Source of the DNA: Aequorivita lipolytica
GTDB lineage: Bacteria; Bacteroidota; Bacteroidia; Flavobacteriales; Flavobacteriaceae
Direction: 5' to 3'
Assembly (NCBI RefSeq): GCF_007997135.1
Contig: NZ_VORU01000002.1
Span: 124,001-188,000, forward strand
Length of the DNA stretch: 64,000 bases
Below, in pieces: positions 52,395 through 61,111 of this stretch (position 1 is its first letter; each line of letters opens with the position of its first letter). The translations under genes and the position numbers were made by a program. The notes below the pieces were generated by a model. The model made no database searches. It was not told the origin of the DNA and worked only from the letters and a program-made list of their open reading frames with translations.

Positions 52395-54068
52395 TTGAAA
52401 AAAATTATAATCCATATCATAATATATAGAATTTTGAAACCTTTAGGTTTTCAACCGAATCTTTATTTTATTTTCTCTTTTCTCTTTCTTCTTTGCTCTT
52501 TTGTCTCTTTTTCACAAGTAACCTCCTCCATCGATTCCACAAAAATTAAAATTGGCGAGGAAATTCTTTACACTATAAACGTACAAGCAGACTCTACCGA
52601 TGTAGTGGTTTTTCCCGAAGAGCAAACTTTTGCGCCTTTGGAAATGATTGAATCTTACAAAACCGATACAACCTTTGAAGGTGACAAATATCGCCTCATC
52701 AAAAAATATGGGTTGACGCAGTTTGACAGCGGCAAATACACAATTCCGCCGCAGCGCATTTTTATAAACAACAAACCATTTTTAACAGATTCCATTAATG
52801 TTGAAGTAAAAGATGTTGTTGTTGATACTACCAAGCAAAAAATGTTCAATATAAAAGCTGCGGTGGAAGTGAAAGGTCCGCCGTTTGATTGGTTGTTGCT
52901 ATTGTATTGGCTCGTGCCCATTCTTCTAATTATTGGAATTGCCATTTATTTATTCCGAAGAAAAAAACGAAAAGACGCCGCTGCAAAACAATTGCCGCCC
53001 TACGAAGAAGCCATCTTTGCTTTGAAAAATTTGGACAACACCCAACTTTTAAAAGAAAATAAAAGCAAGGAATATTACAGCAGTTTAACTGAAATTGTAA
53101 AACGCTATCTGGACCGCGAAGTAGACGAAGCAGCTTTGGAAAGCACGAGCGATGAGCTTATCACGCGTTTAATGATGCACAAAGACGCAGGCAGTTTCGA
53201 TTTCGATTTGGAAACAATCCGCAAGCTGGATTCAATTTTTAAACGTGCAGATTTGGTGAAATTTGCAAAAATGAACCAAGAGTCCGGGCAAGCAGAGGTT
53301 GACCGAAAAACCATTGAGGAAATCATCAATGAAACCCACGAAGCCGTTCCCGAACCAACTGAGGAAGAGCTTTTGGAAAATCAGGAATACCTTGAAAAAC
53401 TAGCTAAAAGACGCAAACGCCGAAAATGGATTTTAGGAATTTCGGGTGTATTTGCGGCCATTGTTTTGGCCGGAGTTATCTTCGGAGCTGCAACAGGATT
53501 CGATAATTTAAAAGATAAAGTTTTAGGAAATGACCTTCGCGAACTCGCCGAAGGCCGTTGGATTAAGAGTGAATATGGAAATCCGGCAGTTATTTTAGAA
53601 ACGCCCGAAGTACTCATAAGAGCAGAAGCACCCGTTACAAACGCAGATAACAGTGCTGTAATAGGAAAAGACTTTTTTACCTATGGCGAAATGAATTCCC
53701 CGCTTTACATTATGGTTTCAACTATGCAGTTTAGCCAAAAACAAGATATTGCTTTAGATACTGCGCTGGATGCTGTTTTGGACGATTTAGAACAAAGTGG
53801 CGCCAAAAATATGATTGTAAAACGCGACGATTTTGAAACAGAAAAAGGCATAAAAGGTATAAAAGCTTACGGCGAATTTAACGTACAGGTTTCCGAAAAT
53901 AAAGTATTGAAGCAGAAAAGCACCTATGAACTTTTACTTTTTGCACAGCAAAATGGTTTGCAGGAAGTATTGATAGTTTATCAAAATGACGGTAAGTACG
54001 CCGAAGAAATATTAAAACGAATTGAAGCTTCCATAGAGCTTGAAATAGCAGAGAAAGATGGGCAGTAA
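52395..54068 (+). CDS. Bat operon membrane protein (BatD-like N-terminus, DUF4381-like middle)
   Basis: 557 residues from a TTG at 52395; no ATG precedes the signal peptide. Hydrophobic leader at about 23-41 ending FVSFSQ. A periplasmic BatD-like region runs to residue 160. A membrane helix (165-187) follows, then a cytoplasmic DUF4381-like part (LPPYEEAIFALKNL ... STSDELITRL), a second helix (345-368) and a C-terminal domain. The first 20 residues include ILKPLGFQ, encoded by the palindrome at 52434-52454, so the native start may have been displaced. It overlaps batA by 11 bases. Confidence 0.8.
   Translation: MKKIIIHIIIYRILKPLGFQPNLYFIFSFLFLLCSFVSFSQVTSSIDSTKIKIGEEILYTINVQADSTDVVVFPEEQTFAPLEMIESYKTDTTFEGDKYRLIKKYGLTQFDSGKYTIPPQRIFINNKPFLTDSINVEVKDVVVDTTKQKMFNIKAAVEVKGPPFDWLLLLYWLVPILLIIGIAIYLFRRKKRKDAAAKQLPPYEEAIFALKNLDNTQLLKENKSKEYYSSLTEIVKRYLDREVDEAALESTSDELITRLMMHKDAGSFDFDLETIRKLDSIFKRADLVKFAKMNQESGQAEVDRKTIEEIINETHEAVPEPTEEELLENQEYLEKLAKRRKRRKWILGISGVFAAIVLAGVIFGAATGFDNLKDKVLGNDLRELAEGRWIKSEYGNPAVILETPEVLIRAEAPVTNADNSAVIGKDFFTYGEMNSPLYIMVSTMQFSQKQDIALDTALDAVLDDLEQSGAKNMIVKRDDFETEKGIKGIKAYGEFNVQVSENKVLKQKSTYELLLFAQQNGLQEVLIVYQNDGKYAEEILKRIEASIELEIAEKDGQ
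52434..52454. repeat. Palindrome in the 5' end of the DUF4381-like gene
   Basis: TTGAAACCTTTAGGTTTTCAA, imperfect dyad (TTGAAA.CC...GG.TTTTCAA) of a type I associate with intergenic repeats in flavobacteria, here upstream of the signal peptide core. Confidence 0.45.
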
Positions 54069-55062
54069 TTTCGAATTTGTAAATCCGCAGATTTTCTGGT
54101 TGTTCCTTATACTTCCGGTGCTCGTGCTTTGGTATTTATGGAAGCGAAAAGAGCAAACGGCTTCCCTAAAAATTTCAAGTATCAGCGGTTTCAAATCTGG
54201 GAAAAACTGGTTGGCGCGGTTGAAACCATTACTTTTCGCACTTCGCCTTTTAGCACTTTCAGCAATAATAATTGCAATGGCACGCCCACGAACTGTCGAC
54301 GAAACTACAAAAACAAAAACCACCCGCGGAATTGATATTGTAATGGCAATAGACGTTTCGGCAAGTATGCTAGCGCGCGATTTAAAACCAAACCGTTTGG
54401 AAGCACTTAAAACAGTGGCTGCAAGATTCATCAACGGTCGCCCGAATGACAGAATTGGTCTCGTGGAATACGCCGGGGAAAGTTACACCCGCACGCCGTT
54501 AACGAGCGACAAAACCATTGTACTTTCTTCATTAAAAAATATAAGCTACAACACAACAATTGAAGGCGGAACTGCAATTGGTTCCGGACTGGCAACAGCC
54601 GTAAACCGTTTAAAGGACAGTCGCGCAAAGAGCAAAGTGATTATTTTGCTTACGGACGGGGTCAACAATACAGGTTTCATCGATCCAAAAATAGCCAGCG
54701 AGCTTGCAGTGGAATTTGGCATTAAGGTTTACACTATCGGTTTGGGAAGCAATGGAATGGCAATGTCGCCCATTGGTATTCGTCCCGACGGCGGTTTTCA
54801 ATATGGAAACGTGCAAGTTGAAATTGACGAAGCTTTGTTGAAAGAAATTGCGGTTAAAACTGGCGGACAATATTTCCGTGCGACGACAAATACAAAATTG
54901 GAAGAGATTTACGGAGAAATAAACAAGCTTGAAAAAACAGATATCGAAGAATTCAAATACACAAACTATAACGAAATGTTTCGCCCGTGGGCAATTTTCG
55001 CATTGGTATTAATTGCGTTTGAATTTTTGTTGCGAAATACAATATTTAAAGGATTTTTATAA
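54058..55062 (+). CDS. batA: BatA, VWA-domain membrane protein
   Basis: 334 residues. Membrane helices near the N-terminus (about 10-24 and 57-72) and at the C-terminus (AIFALVLIAFEFLL). The VWA domain has a complete MIDAS: DVSAS in IVMAIDVSASMLARDL, then the Thr and Asp sites in TPLTSDKT and LLTDGVNNTG. Part of the aerotolerance (Bat) operon of Bacteroidota. Its start overlaps the previous gene. Confidence 0.93.
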   Translation: MGSNFEFVNPQIFWLFLILPVLVLWYLWKRKEQTASLKISSISGFKSGKNWLARLKPLLFALRLLALSAIIIAMARPRTVDETTKTKTTRGIDIVMAIDVSASMLARDLKPNRLEALKTVAARFINGRPNDRIGLVEYAGESYTRTPLTSDKTIVLSSLKNISYNTTIEGGTAIGSGLATAVNRLKDSRAKSKVIILLTDGVNNTGFIDPKIASELAVEFGIKVYTIGLGSNGMAMSPIGIRPDGGFQYGNVQVEIDEALLKEIAVKTGGQYFRATTNTKLEEIYGEINKLEKTDIEEFKYTNYNEMFRPWAIFALVLIAFEFLLRNTIFKGFL

Positions 55063-55077
55063 ATAATATTTGAAATT

Positions 55078-55500
55078 TTGCAACAGGAAAAAGATTACAT
55101 AAAGCGCGAAATCCAAAAATTGACAATGGCTTTAATGAAATTGATTGACAAAACAGTTTCAGCAGATATCAATAATTTTGAATCAGTAGTTTTTGAAACG
55201 AATGAACAAATAAAAGAATATTTTGGTTTATCGCTAAATGAAATTGCTGCGGCCGATAATTCAAAATTGATGGATAGAGTGGAAAGTTTTCACGAAGTAC
55301 ATATTGAGAAATTAATTGAATTATTATTTCAGACAATTCAAAAATCAGAAGAATTAGAAGTTGAATTGAATTTTGAAATAGAAGAATTATCGAATAAACT
55401 TTTACTGATGATAGATTTTGCAAATGAAAAAAGTAAATCATTTTCTGTTGAAAGAATGAACATGAAAACCCATCTAATAAAAAATAGCAATAAAGAATAA
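55078..55500 (+). CDS. Small helical protein inserted between batA and batB (possible DUF6483)
   Basis: 140 residues from a TTG at 55078, 16 bases after batA and 2 bases before batB. It begins MQQEKDYIKREIQKLTMALMKLID, a pattern I associate with DUF6483. The rest is acidic and helical with no signal peptide or membrane segment. Its tight fit within the operon suggests a cytoplasmic accessory of the Bat proteins, but the usual batA-batB order has no such gene. Confidence 0.65.
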   Translation: MQQEKDYIKREIQKLTMALMKLIDKTVSADINNFESVVFETNEQIKEYFGLSLNEIAAADNSKLMDRVESFHEVHIEKLIELLFQTIQKSEELEVELNFEIEELSNKLLLMIDFANEKSKSFSVERMNMKTHLIKNSNKE

Positions 55501-55502
55501 AA

Positions 55503-56546
55503 ATGTACCAATTAGAACAGCCCACATACTTCTACATTCTCTTCGCCATTCCGGTGATAGTGGTGGTTTTTCTGTTGCTTTTAGTTTGGAAAAAAACAGT
55601 TCAAAAACGGTTTGTTGATAAAGAACTTTTAAAGAAATTGAGTCCAAACCGCTCACTTTTCAAATCTGTTTTAAAAGTTTTAGTGCTTTGTTTAGCCATT
55701 GCCTGTTTAAGTTTTGCATTGGTAAACCCAAAAATTGGAACAAAGCTTGAGACCGTAAAACGTGAGGGCGTTGATATTGTTTTCGCATTGGACGTTTCAA
55801 AAAGTATGTTGGCGGAAGACATAGCGCCAAACCGTTTGGAAAAATCAAAACAGCTCATCACCCAAATAATCAATGGTCTTGCAGGCGATAGAATTGGTAT
55901 AATTGGTTATGCCGGAAGCGCTTTTCCGCAGGTTCCAATTACTTCAGATTTTTCTTCTGCAAAGCTATTTTTAAGCGGAATGAACACAGGTATGGTTTCC
56001 TCACAAGGAACTGCCATTACCCAAGCAATTGAAATGGCGCAAACTTTTTATGACGATGAAGATCAAACCAATCGCGTTCTATTCTTAATAAGCGATGGTG
56101 AAGACCACGAAGGTAATATTTTGGAAATAGCCGAAGAAGCTGCGGAAAAAGGTATCCGTATTTTCACTATAGGTGTGGGAACTGTGGAAGGCGGCCCAAT
56201 TCCTATTAAAGAAAACGGAGTGCTACAATATTATAAACGCGATCAAAATAACGAGCAAGTTATCACAAGATTAGGTGAAGAAACTCTTAAAGAGATTGCG
56301 AAAACCGCTAATGGTGAGTATATTGACGGCTCTAATACCAAAGTGGTGGTTGACCGAGTAAAAACCATTCTGAATGGAATGGACAAAAAGGAATTTGAGG
56401 CCAAGCAATTCACAGATTTTAAAGATCAGTTCCAGTGGTTTTTGGCTGGGGCATTGTTTTTGCTTGTATTGGATGTGTTCTTCTTAGAACGAAAAACAGC
56501 CTGGTTGAAAAAATTGAATTTGTTTAATGAAAAGGAAAAGATTTAA
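55503..56546 (+). CDS. batB: BatB, VWA-domain membrane protein
   Basis: 347 residues, a paralogue of BatA. Helices near 10-28 and 58-75 and at the C-terminus (FLAGALFLLVLDVFFL). MIDAS motif DVSKS in VFALDVSKSMLAEDIAPNRLEKSK, and LISDGEDHEG. It overlaps batC by 20 bases. Confidence 0.93.
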   Translation: MYQLEQPTYFYILFAIPVIVVVFLLLLVWKKTVQKRFVDKELLKKLSPNRSLFKSVLKVLVLCLAIACLSFALVNPKIGTKLETVKREGVDIVFALDVSKSMLAEDIAPNRLEKSKQLITQIINGLAGDRIGIIGYAGSAFPQVPITSDFSSAKLFLSGMNTGMVSSQGTAITQAIEMAQTFYDDEDQTNRVLFLISDGEDHEGNILEIAEEAAEKGIRIFTIGVGTVEGGPIPIKENGVLQYYKRDQNNEQVITRLGEETLKEIAKTANGEYIDGSNTKVVVDRVKTILNGMDKKEFEAKQFTDFKDQFQWFLAGALFLLVLDVFFLERKTAWLKKLNLFNEKEKI

Positions 56547-57405
56547 AATGATTTTTGGAGCTAAAACATTCTTTCAGAAACGTGCGATATGGAACATTTC
56601 GTTGGTTCTTTGTATGCTTCTGTTTTCATTGAATTCATTTGCACAACCACAAACCAAAGAACAGAAAAAGGAACTTAAGGCTTCCCAGAATTTTTTGAGT
56701 GAAGCCCAACACTCTCTTCAGAAAGAAGAATTTGCTTCCGCGGAAGCTGATTACCGGCGAGCCATTTCATTAAATCCAAAAAGCGAAACCGCAAAATACA
56801 ATCTGGGAACCGCTTACTACGGAAAAGATAAAAATGCCGAGGCAATGCTTCGTTTTAAACAAGCTGCCCAAACTGCAACTAGCAAAGCCGAAAAACACAA
56901 AGCCTTTCATAATTTGGGCAATACTTTTATGAATGAAAAAAAGTATACCGAAGCCGTGGAATCTTATAAAAACGCACTTCGCAACAACCCGAATGACGAT
57001 GAAACACGTTATAATTTAGCTTTGGCTAAAGATATGTTGGATAAAAATCCGCCTCCGCCAGAAGACAAAGACGACAAAAACAAGGATCAGAACGAAGACA
57101 AAAAAGATCAAGAAAACAAAGACGATAAAAATAAAGAAGGCGACAAAGGCGACGAGAAAGAAGATAAAGATAAGGGCGACCAAAAAGAAGATAAAAAAGA
57201 AGGCGATAAAGATAAAGACCAAAGTAAACCAAAAGAAGAGGAAGGCGACAAGCCGCAACAGCAACAGCCCGTTCCTGGGCAGCTTTCACCCCAACAAGTA
57301 AAAAGCCTTTTGGAAGCGATGAACAACGAAGAGAAAAAGGTACAGGATAAAATAAATGCCGAAAAGCAAAAAGGTGCAAAAGTGAGATCTGATAAAGATT
57401 GGTAG
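56527..57405 (+). CDS. batC: BatC, TPR protein with charged low-complexity tail
   Basis: 292 residues. Signal peptide ending LNSFAQ (about residue 40; an ATG at residue 8 is a possible alternative start). Three TPR units at about 57-160 (AEADYRRAISLNPKSETAKYNLGTAYYGKDK and relatives). Then a K/D/E-rich low-complexity stretch (about 175-240) and a C-terminal helix (SPQQVKSLLEAMNNEEKKVQDK). Periplasmic scaffold in the Bat complex. The repetitive GAT/GAC/AAA DNA creates long shadow frames on the other strand. Confidence 0.9.
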   Translation: MKRKRFKMIFGAKTFFQKRAIWNISLVLCMLLFSLNSFAQPQTKEQKKELKASQNFLSEAQHSLQKEEFASAEADYRRAISLNPKSETAKYNLGTAYYGKDKNAEAMLRFKQAAQTATSKAEKHKAFHNLGNTFMNEKKYTEAVESYKNALRNNPNDDETRYNLALAKDMLDKNPPPPEDKDDKNKDQNEDKKDQENKDDKNKEGDKGDEKEDKDKGDQKEDKKEGDKDKDQSKPKEEEGDKPQQQQPVPGQLSPQQVKSLLEAMNNEEKKVQDKINAEKQKGAKVRSDKDW

Positions 57406-57408
57406 ATT

Positions 57409-59181
57409 ATGAAGACGAAGAATTTTTTATTCCTTTTAGGTTTTGTGTTGTGCAGCATTGTTGCAACGGCCCAGGTTCAGTTTGACGCAAAAGTGAGCAA
57501 GAAAAAGCTTGGAATAAACGAGCGTTTGCGAATAGATTTTGAAATGAACCAAGACGGCGACAATTTTAGACCGCCAAATTTTGATGGTTTCCGTGTTGTT
57601 GGCGGCCCAAATCAATCTATCAGTAATTCTTGGATAAATGGTAAAAGGAGCTTTTCAAAAACCTATTCTTACTTCTTATCTCCACAGACACGTGGAAAAG
57701 TTACCATTGCCCAAGCTACTATTGAAGTAGAAGGGGAAACCTATAAAACGCTTCCAGTTGAGGTAGAAATTACCGCCGCCGTAGAGGTTCCAAAAGATGG
57801 TAATAATGCAGAATATGTAGCAAGCGAAAACGTGCATTTGGTGGCAGAAATCTCAAATGCCAGTCCATTTCTTAACGAAGCGATTACCGTTACTTACAAA
57901 TTATATGTTTCGCACGATGTGAGTATTACCAGTCAATGGCGAGAAATTGACACTCCAAAATACGCCGACTTCTGGAGCCAAAATATTGACAATCAAAACA
58001 ATTTTAAAGTTTCCGAAGGAAAATACAATGGCGAAGATTATCGTTTCGTTGTTTTAAGAACTACCGTTCTCTATCCACAAAAAACTGGAGAATTGGAAAT
58101 AGAGCCGCTCACGCTAGATATTCCAATTGACGTTCAAGGAAACCGCCGCGATATTTTTGGGCGACGAGTGATGGAGCGTGTTAATAAAACCATTTCTGCT
58201 GGAAAGCGTGCAATTAATGTGAAACCTCTACCTTTGGAAGGAAGACCCGATGGCTTTAACGGCGCCGTTGGCGATTTTACCTTTGAAGTTTCTACAAATA
58301 AAACCGCCCTAAACGCGAACGAATCTTTGCAACTTGACGTAAAAGTTTCGGGAAAGGGAAATTTGAAATTATTCACCGCCCCAACTGTTAAACTTCCGAA
58401 CACCTTGGAAGTTTATGAGCCTGAACACAGCGAAAGTGTAAATACAACTATTGCCGGAATGCAAGGTTCCATAACCGATTCCTATACTATTGTGCCTCAA
58501 TTTAAAGGAACATATCCCGTAAATCCAATAACCTTTTCTTTCTTTGATCCGAAGACTGAAAAGTATAGAACAATTTCTTCAAAAGAATTCACTATTGAAG
58601 TTAAAAATGGGCCAATAAGTTCGGCAACCGAGAGTACCAATTCCAACGATTCGAAAAAGCAGGTTGTTCTTTCCAAAGATAATTTCAAATACATAAAACT
58701 GGATGCCAATTTGGAATCCATCTCACAGGAAGAATTTTTTAAATCTCCGTTATTTTGGTCGCTTTTGGGCGGGCCGTTTTTGTTGATTCCACTGTTTATT
58801 CTCGCAGGTAAAAAACGCAAAGCACGTTTAAATGACGTGGAAGGAAACAAACTACGCCGTGCAAACAAACTTGCCAAAAAATACCTTTCCGAAGCAAAGC
58901 GGAATACATCAAATCCAGTTACATTTTATGAATCTTTAGAGCGCGCGCTTCACAATTACTTAAAAGCGAAACTGAATATTGAAACTTCCGAAATGGAAAA
59001 AAGCCTCATTTCAAAAATGTTGTTGGAACGAAACGTGGAAAATCCAATGGTTGAAAATTTCATTGACTTGCTGAAAAGTTGCGAATTTGCACGCTATGCT
59101 TCCTCTTCCGAAGTATCTGTGCAACAAGATTACAACAAAGCGTTGGAAGTGATTTCAAACATAGATAAACAAATACAGTAA
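57409..59181 (+). CDS. batD: BatD, oxygen tolerance family protein
   Basis: 590 residues, 3 bases after batC. Signal peptide (MKTKNFLFLLGFVLCSIVATAQ). BatD beta domains to about residue 420 include LGINERLRIDFEMNQDGDNFRPPNF and FTFEVSTNKTALNANESLQL. One membrane helix follows (SLLGGPFLLIPLFILAG), then a cytoplasmic helical tail. It probably bridges BatA/BatB in the inner membrane. Confidence 0.93.
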   Translation: MKTKNFLFLLGFVLCSIVATAQVQFDAKVSKKKLGINERLRIDFEMNQDGDNFRPPNFDGFRVVGGPNQSISNSWINGKRSFSKTYSYFLSPQTRGKVTIAQATIEVEGETYKTLPVEVEITAAVEVPKDGNNAEYVASENVHLVAEISNASPFLNEAITVTYKLYVSHDVSITSQWREIDTPKYADFWSQNIDNQNNFKVSEGKYNGEDYRFVVLRTTVLYPQKTGELEIEPLTLDIPIDVQGNRRDIFGRRVMERVNKTISAGKRAINVKPLPLEGRPDGFNGAVGDFTFEVSTNKTALNANESLQLDVKVSGKGNLKLFTAPTVKLPNTLEVYEPEHSESVNTTIAGMQGSITDSYTIVPQFKGTYPVNPITFSFFDPKTEKYRTISSKEFTIEVKNGPISSATESTNSNDSKKQVVLSKDNFKYIKLDANLESISQEEFFKSPLFWSLLGGPFLLIPLFILAGKKRKARLNDVEGNKLRRANKLAKKYLSEAKRNTSNPVTFYESLERALHNYLKAKLNIETSEMEKSLISKMLLERNVENPMVENFIDLLKSCEFARYASSSEVSVQQDYNKALEVISNIDKQIQ

Positions 59182-59192
59182 AACTGAAGACG

Positions 59193-59942
59193 ATGAAAAA
59201 GCTGCTGTACTTATTTATTTTACTTATTTCCTTCACAAGTGTTGGTCAAAATGAAACACTTTTTAACCAAGGAAAAGAACTCTACAAAAACGGAAAATAC
59301 CAACAGGCCATCAATGCTTGGATGCAGATTTTGGACAAAGGCGAACATTCTGCAGAGCTGTATTTCAATTTAGGAAATGCGCAGTATAAACTGAACCACA
59401 TTGGCCCAAGCGTTTATTATTACGAAAAAGCGCTTCAGCTCGTCCCAAACGATGATGACATAAAAAACAACCTCTCCTTTGCCGAAAACGCACGTATTGA
59501 TTCTATTGAAACATTGCCGCAGACGGTTTTTTCAAAATGGTACAAAAATGTTGCCGGGTTATTTACCTTTAATGGCTGGGCCATTTTTTCAGTTGTGATT
59601 TCGTTTCTTTTTGTAGCACTTTTTCTTCTTTATTATTTTTCCTATTCCGAAAAAAGAAAACGATTATTGTTCGTCGGTTCTATGTTTGCAGGTTTGTTTA
59701 TGATCGCTTCGCTTACGATGGCTTTTTTTACCTACGGCGATTACACAAAAAACCAACCCGCCGTTATTTTTGCGAGTGAAATAGAAGTAAAAACCGAACC
59801 AACTATGGGAAGCAACGTAGCTTTTGTATTGCACGAAGGAACGAAAGTTCAGATTTTAGCGCAGGATGGAAACTGGTTTCGCATCACTTTAGCAGACGGA
59901 AAAGACGGTTGGATACCTGCTTCAGATTTAAAACAACTATAG
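59193..59942 (+). CDS. batE: BatE, TPR and SH3 protein
   Basis: 249 residues. Signal peptide; TPRs at about 20-95 (LFNQGKELYKNGKYQQAINAWMQIL); two membrane helices (about 130-155 and 165-185); a C-terminal bacterial SH3 domain (EVKTEPTMGSNVAFVLHEGTKVQILAQDGNWFRI). Last gene of the Bat operon, which ends about 45 bases before the next promoter box. Confidence 0.9.
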   Translation: MKKLLYLFILLISFTSVGQNETLFNQGKELYKNGKYQQAINAWMQILDKGEHSAELYFNLGNAQYKLNHIGPSVYYYEKALQLVPNDDDIKNNLSFAENARIDSIETLPQTVFSKWYKNVAGLFTFNGWAIFSVVISFLFVALFLLYYFSYSEKRKRLLFVGSMFAGLFMIASLTMAFFTYGDYTKNQPAVIFASEIEVKTEPTMGSNVAFVLHEGTKVQILAQDGNWFRITLADGKDGWIPASDLKQL

Positions 59943-59981
59943 TTTTAATATTTACTTAACAGGAATTTAAGTTCAATCTGC

Positions 59982-59989
59982 TAATTTTG
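59982..59989 (+). promoter_or_regulatory. -7 box before the small membrane protein gene
   Basis: TAATTTTG, full match. It overlaps the TTG at 59987 that would otherwise look like the start codon, so the start is placed downstream. Confidence 0.5.
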
Positions 59990-60010
59990 AATTTCTCCAA
60001 AAAAAATAAG

Positions 60011-60301
60011 TTGAGGATAACCAGTATTTTATTGTTGCTAGTATTTACAAGTTTTCTTATAACGCCTGCTATTATTAGTATTTCTGGTAATCAAGCTGAT
60101 GTTATTACTTTTTTTTCAATGAACGAGGAAGAGAATTCAAACAAAATGCCCAAGTCTTTTGTTTTCTTTATTGAAAAAACCCAATCCAATTATAAATTTC
60201 TGAAATTTCTGAAAAAACAAAAAAATAAAGATATTTTTCATATTGACGACTATTCCAAAGTCTTTATAGACGTGGTTTCGCCGCCGCCTCGAATCGCTTA
60301 A
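60011..60301 (+). CDS. Small membrane protein upstream of carbonic anhydrase
   Basis: 96 residues from a TTG at 60011 (MRITSILLLLVFTSFLITPAI). One N-terminal hydrophobic segment of about 20 residues (signal anchor or signal peptide), then a lysine-rich soluble part with an HIDD motif, ending VVSPPPRIA. I do not recognise a family. Its position before carbonic anhydrase and SulP genes suggests a link with inorganic carbon or anion transport, but 123 bases separate it from the next gene. Confidence 0.6.
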   Translation: MRITSILLLLVFTSFLITPAIISISGNQADVITFFSMNEEENSNKMPKSFVFFIEKTQSNYKFLKFLKKQKNKDIFHIDDYSKVFIDVVSPPPRIA

Positions 60302-60424
60302 TATTTCCCCAACATTCCTAATTATTTCTTCAAAAAATATTTCCGTTGCCTATTCAACTGGAAATATATGTCAATTCTATTGGCTTTGGAGACAATTCAC
60401 AATTAAACGCTAAAAGAAGCACCA

Positions 60425-61057
60425 ATGAAATTATACGATACGCTTATAGAAAACAACAAAAAGTGGGTAGAAGAAAAATTAGAACTTGACCCTAACTATT
60501 TTACAAATCTCGCAAAAGGCCAAAGCCCGCCAGTGCTTTGGATTGGCTGTGCTGACAGCCGCGTACCGGCGAACGAAATTATTGGCGCCCAACCGGGTGA
60601 GGTATTTGTACAGCGCAACATTGCTAATATGGTTGTGCATACAGATATGAATATGCTAAGTGTTCTGGATTATGCTGTTAACGCCCTAAAAGTGAAACAT
60701 GTAATTGTTTGTGGGCACTATGGCTGTGGAGGTGTAAAAGCCGCAATGCAGAATGAATCTATTGGATTGATCGACAATTGGCTAAGACACATTAAAGATG
60801 TTTACAGGCTCCATAAAGATGAACTTGATGGTGTGGCTGATGAAAAAGAAAGATTCAACCGTTTCGTGGAATTGAATGTGAAAGAACAGGTTTTTGATCT
60901 TGCCAAAACCTCTATTGTTCAAAACGCTTGGCACAATAAGCAAGAACTCTACCTGCACGGGTGGGTTTACGGTCTTGAATCGGGCTTGATTAAAGACCTT
61001 GATGTAAATGTGAGTAACGACTCCGAACTGGACAAAGTGTATCAACTCAATTTTTAA
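60425..61057 (+). CDS. can: Beta-carbonic anhydrase
   Basis: 210 residues. Zinc ligands Cys42, His98 and Cys101 and the catalytic Asp44-Arg46 pair: WIGCADSRVPAN and CGHYGCGGV. It interconverts CO2 and bicarbonate in the cytoplasm. The SulP transporter gene starts 54 bases downstream, a pairing that points to bicarbonate supply. Confidence 0.96.
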   Translation: MKLYDTLIENNKKWVEEKLELDPNYFTNLAKGQSPPVLWIGCADSRVPANEIIGAQPGEVFVQRNIANMVVHTDMNMLSVLDYAVNALKVKHVIVCGHYGCGGVKAAMQNESIGLIDNWLRHIKDVYRLHKDELDGVADEKERFNRFVELNVKEQVFDLAKTSIVQNAWHNKQELYLHGWVYGLESGLIKDLDVNVSNDSELDKVYQLNF

Positions 61058-61111
61058 GCCTAACTAAAATTTGGTTTTGAGCTCAATTACACTAATCTTA
61101 AATAAATACTT

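Noticed and set aside
57016-57458. Long minus-strand frames opposite batC
   Set aside because: They mirror the K/D/E low-complexity coding of batC and give phenylalanine/leucine-rich nonsense proteins with no family pattern.
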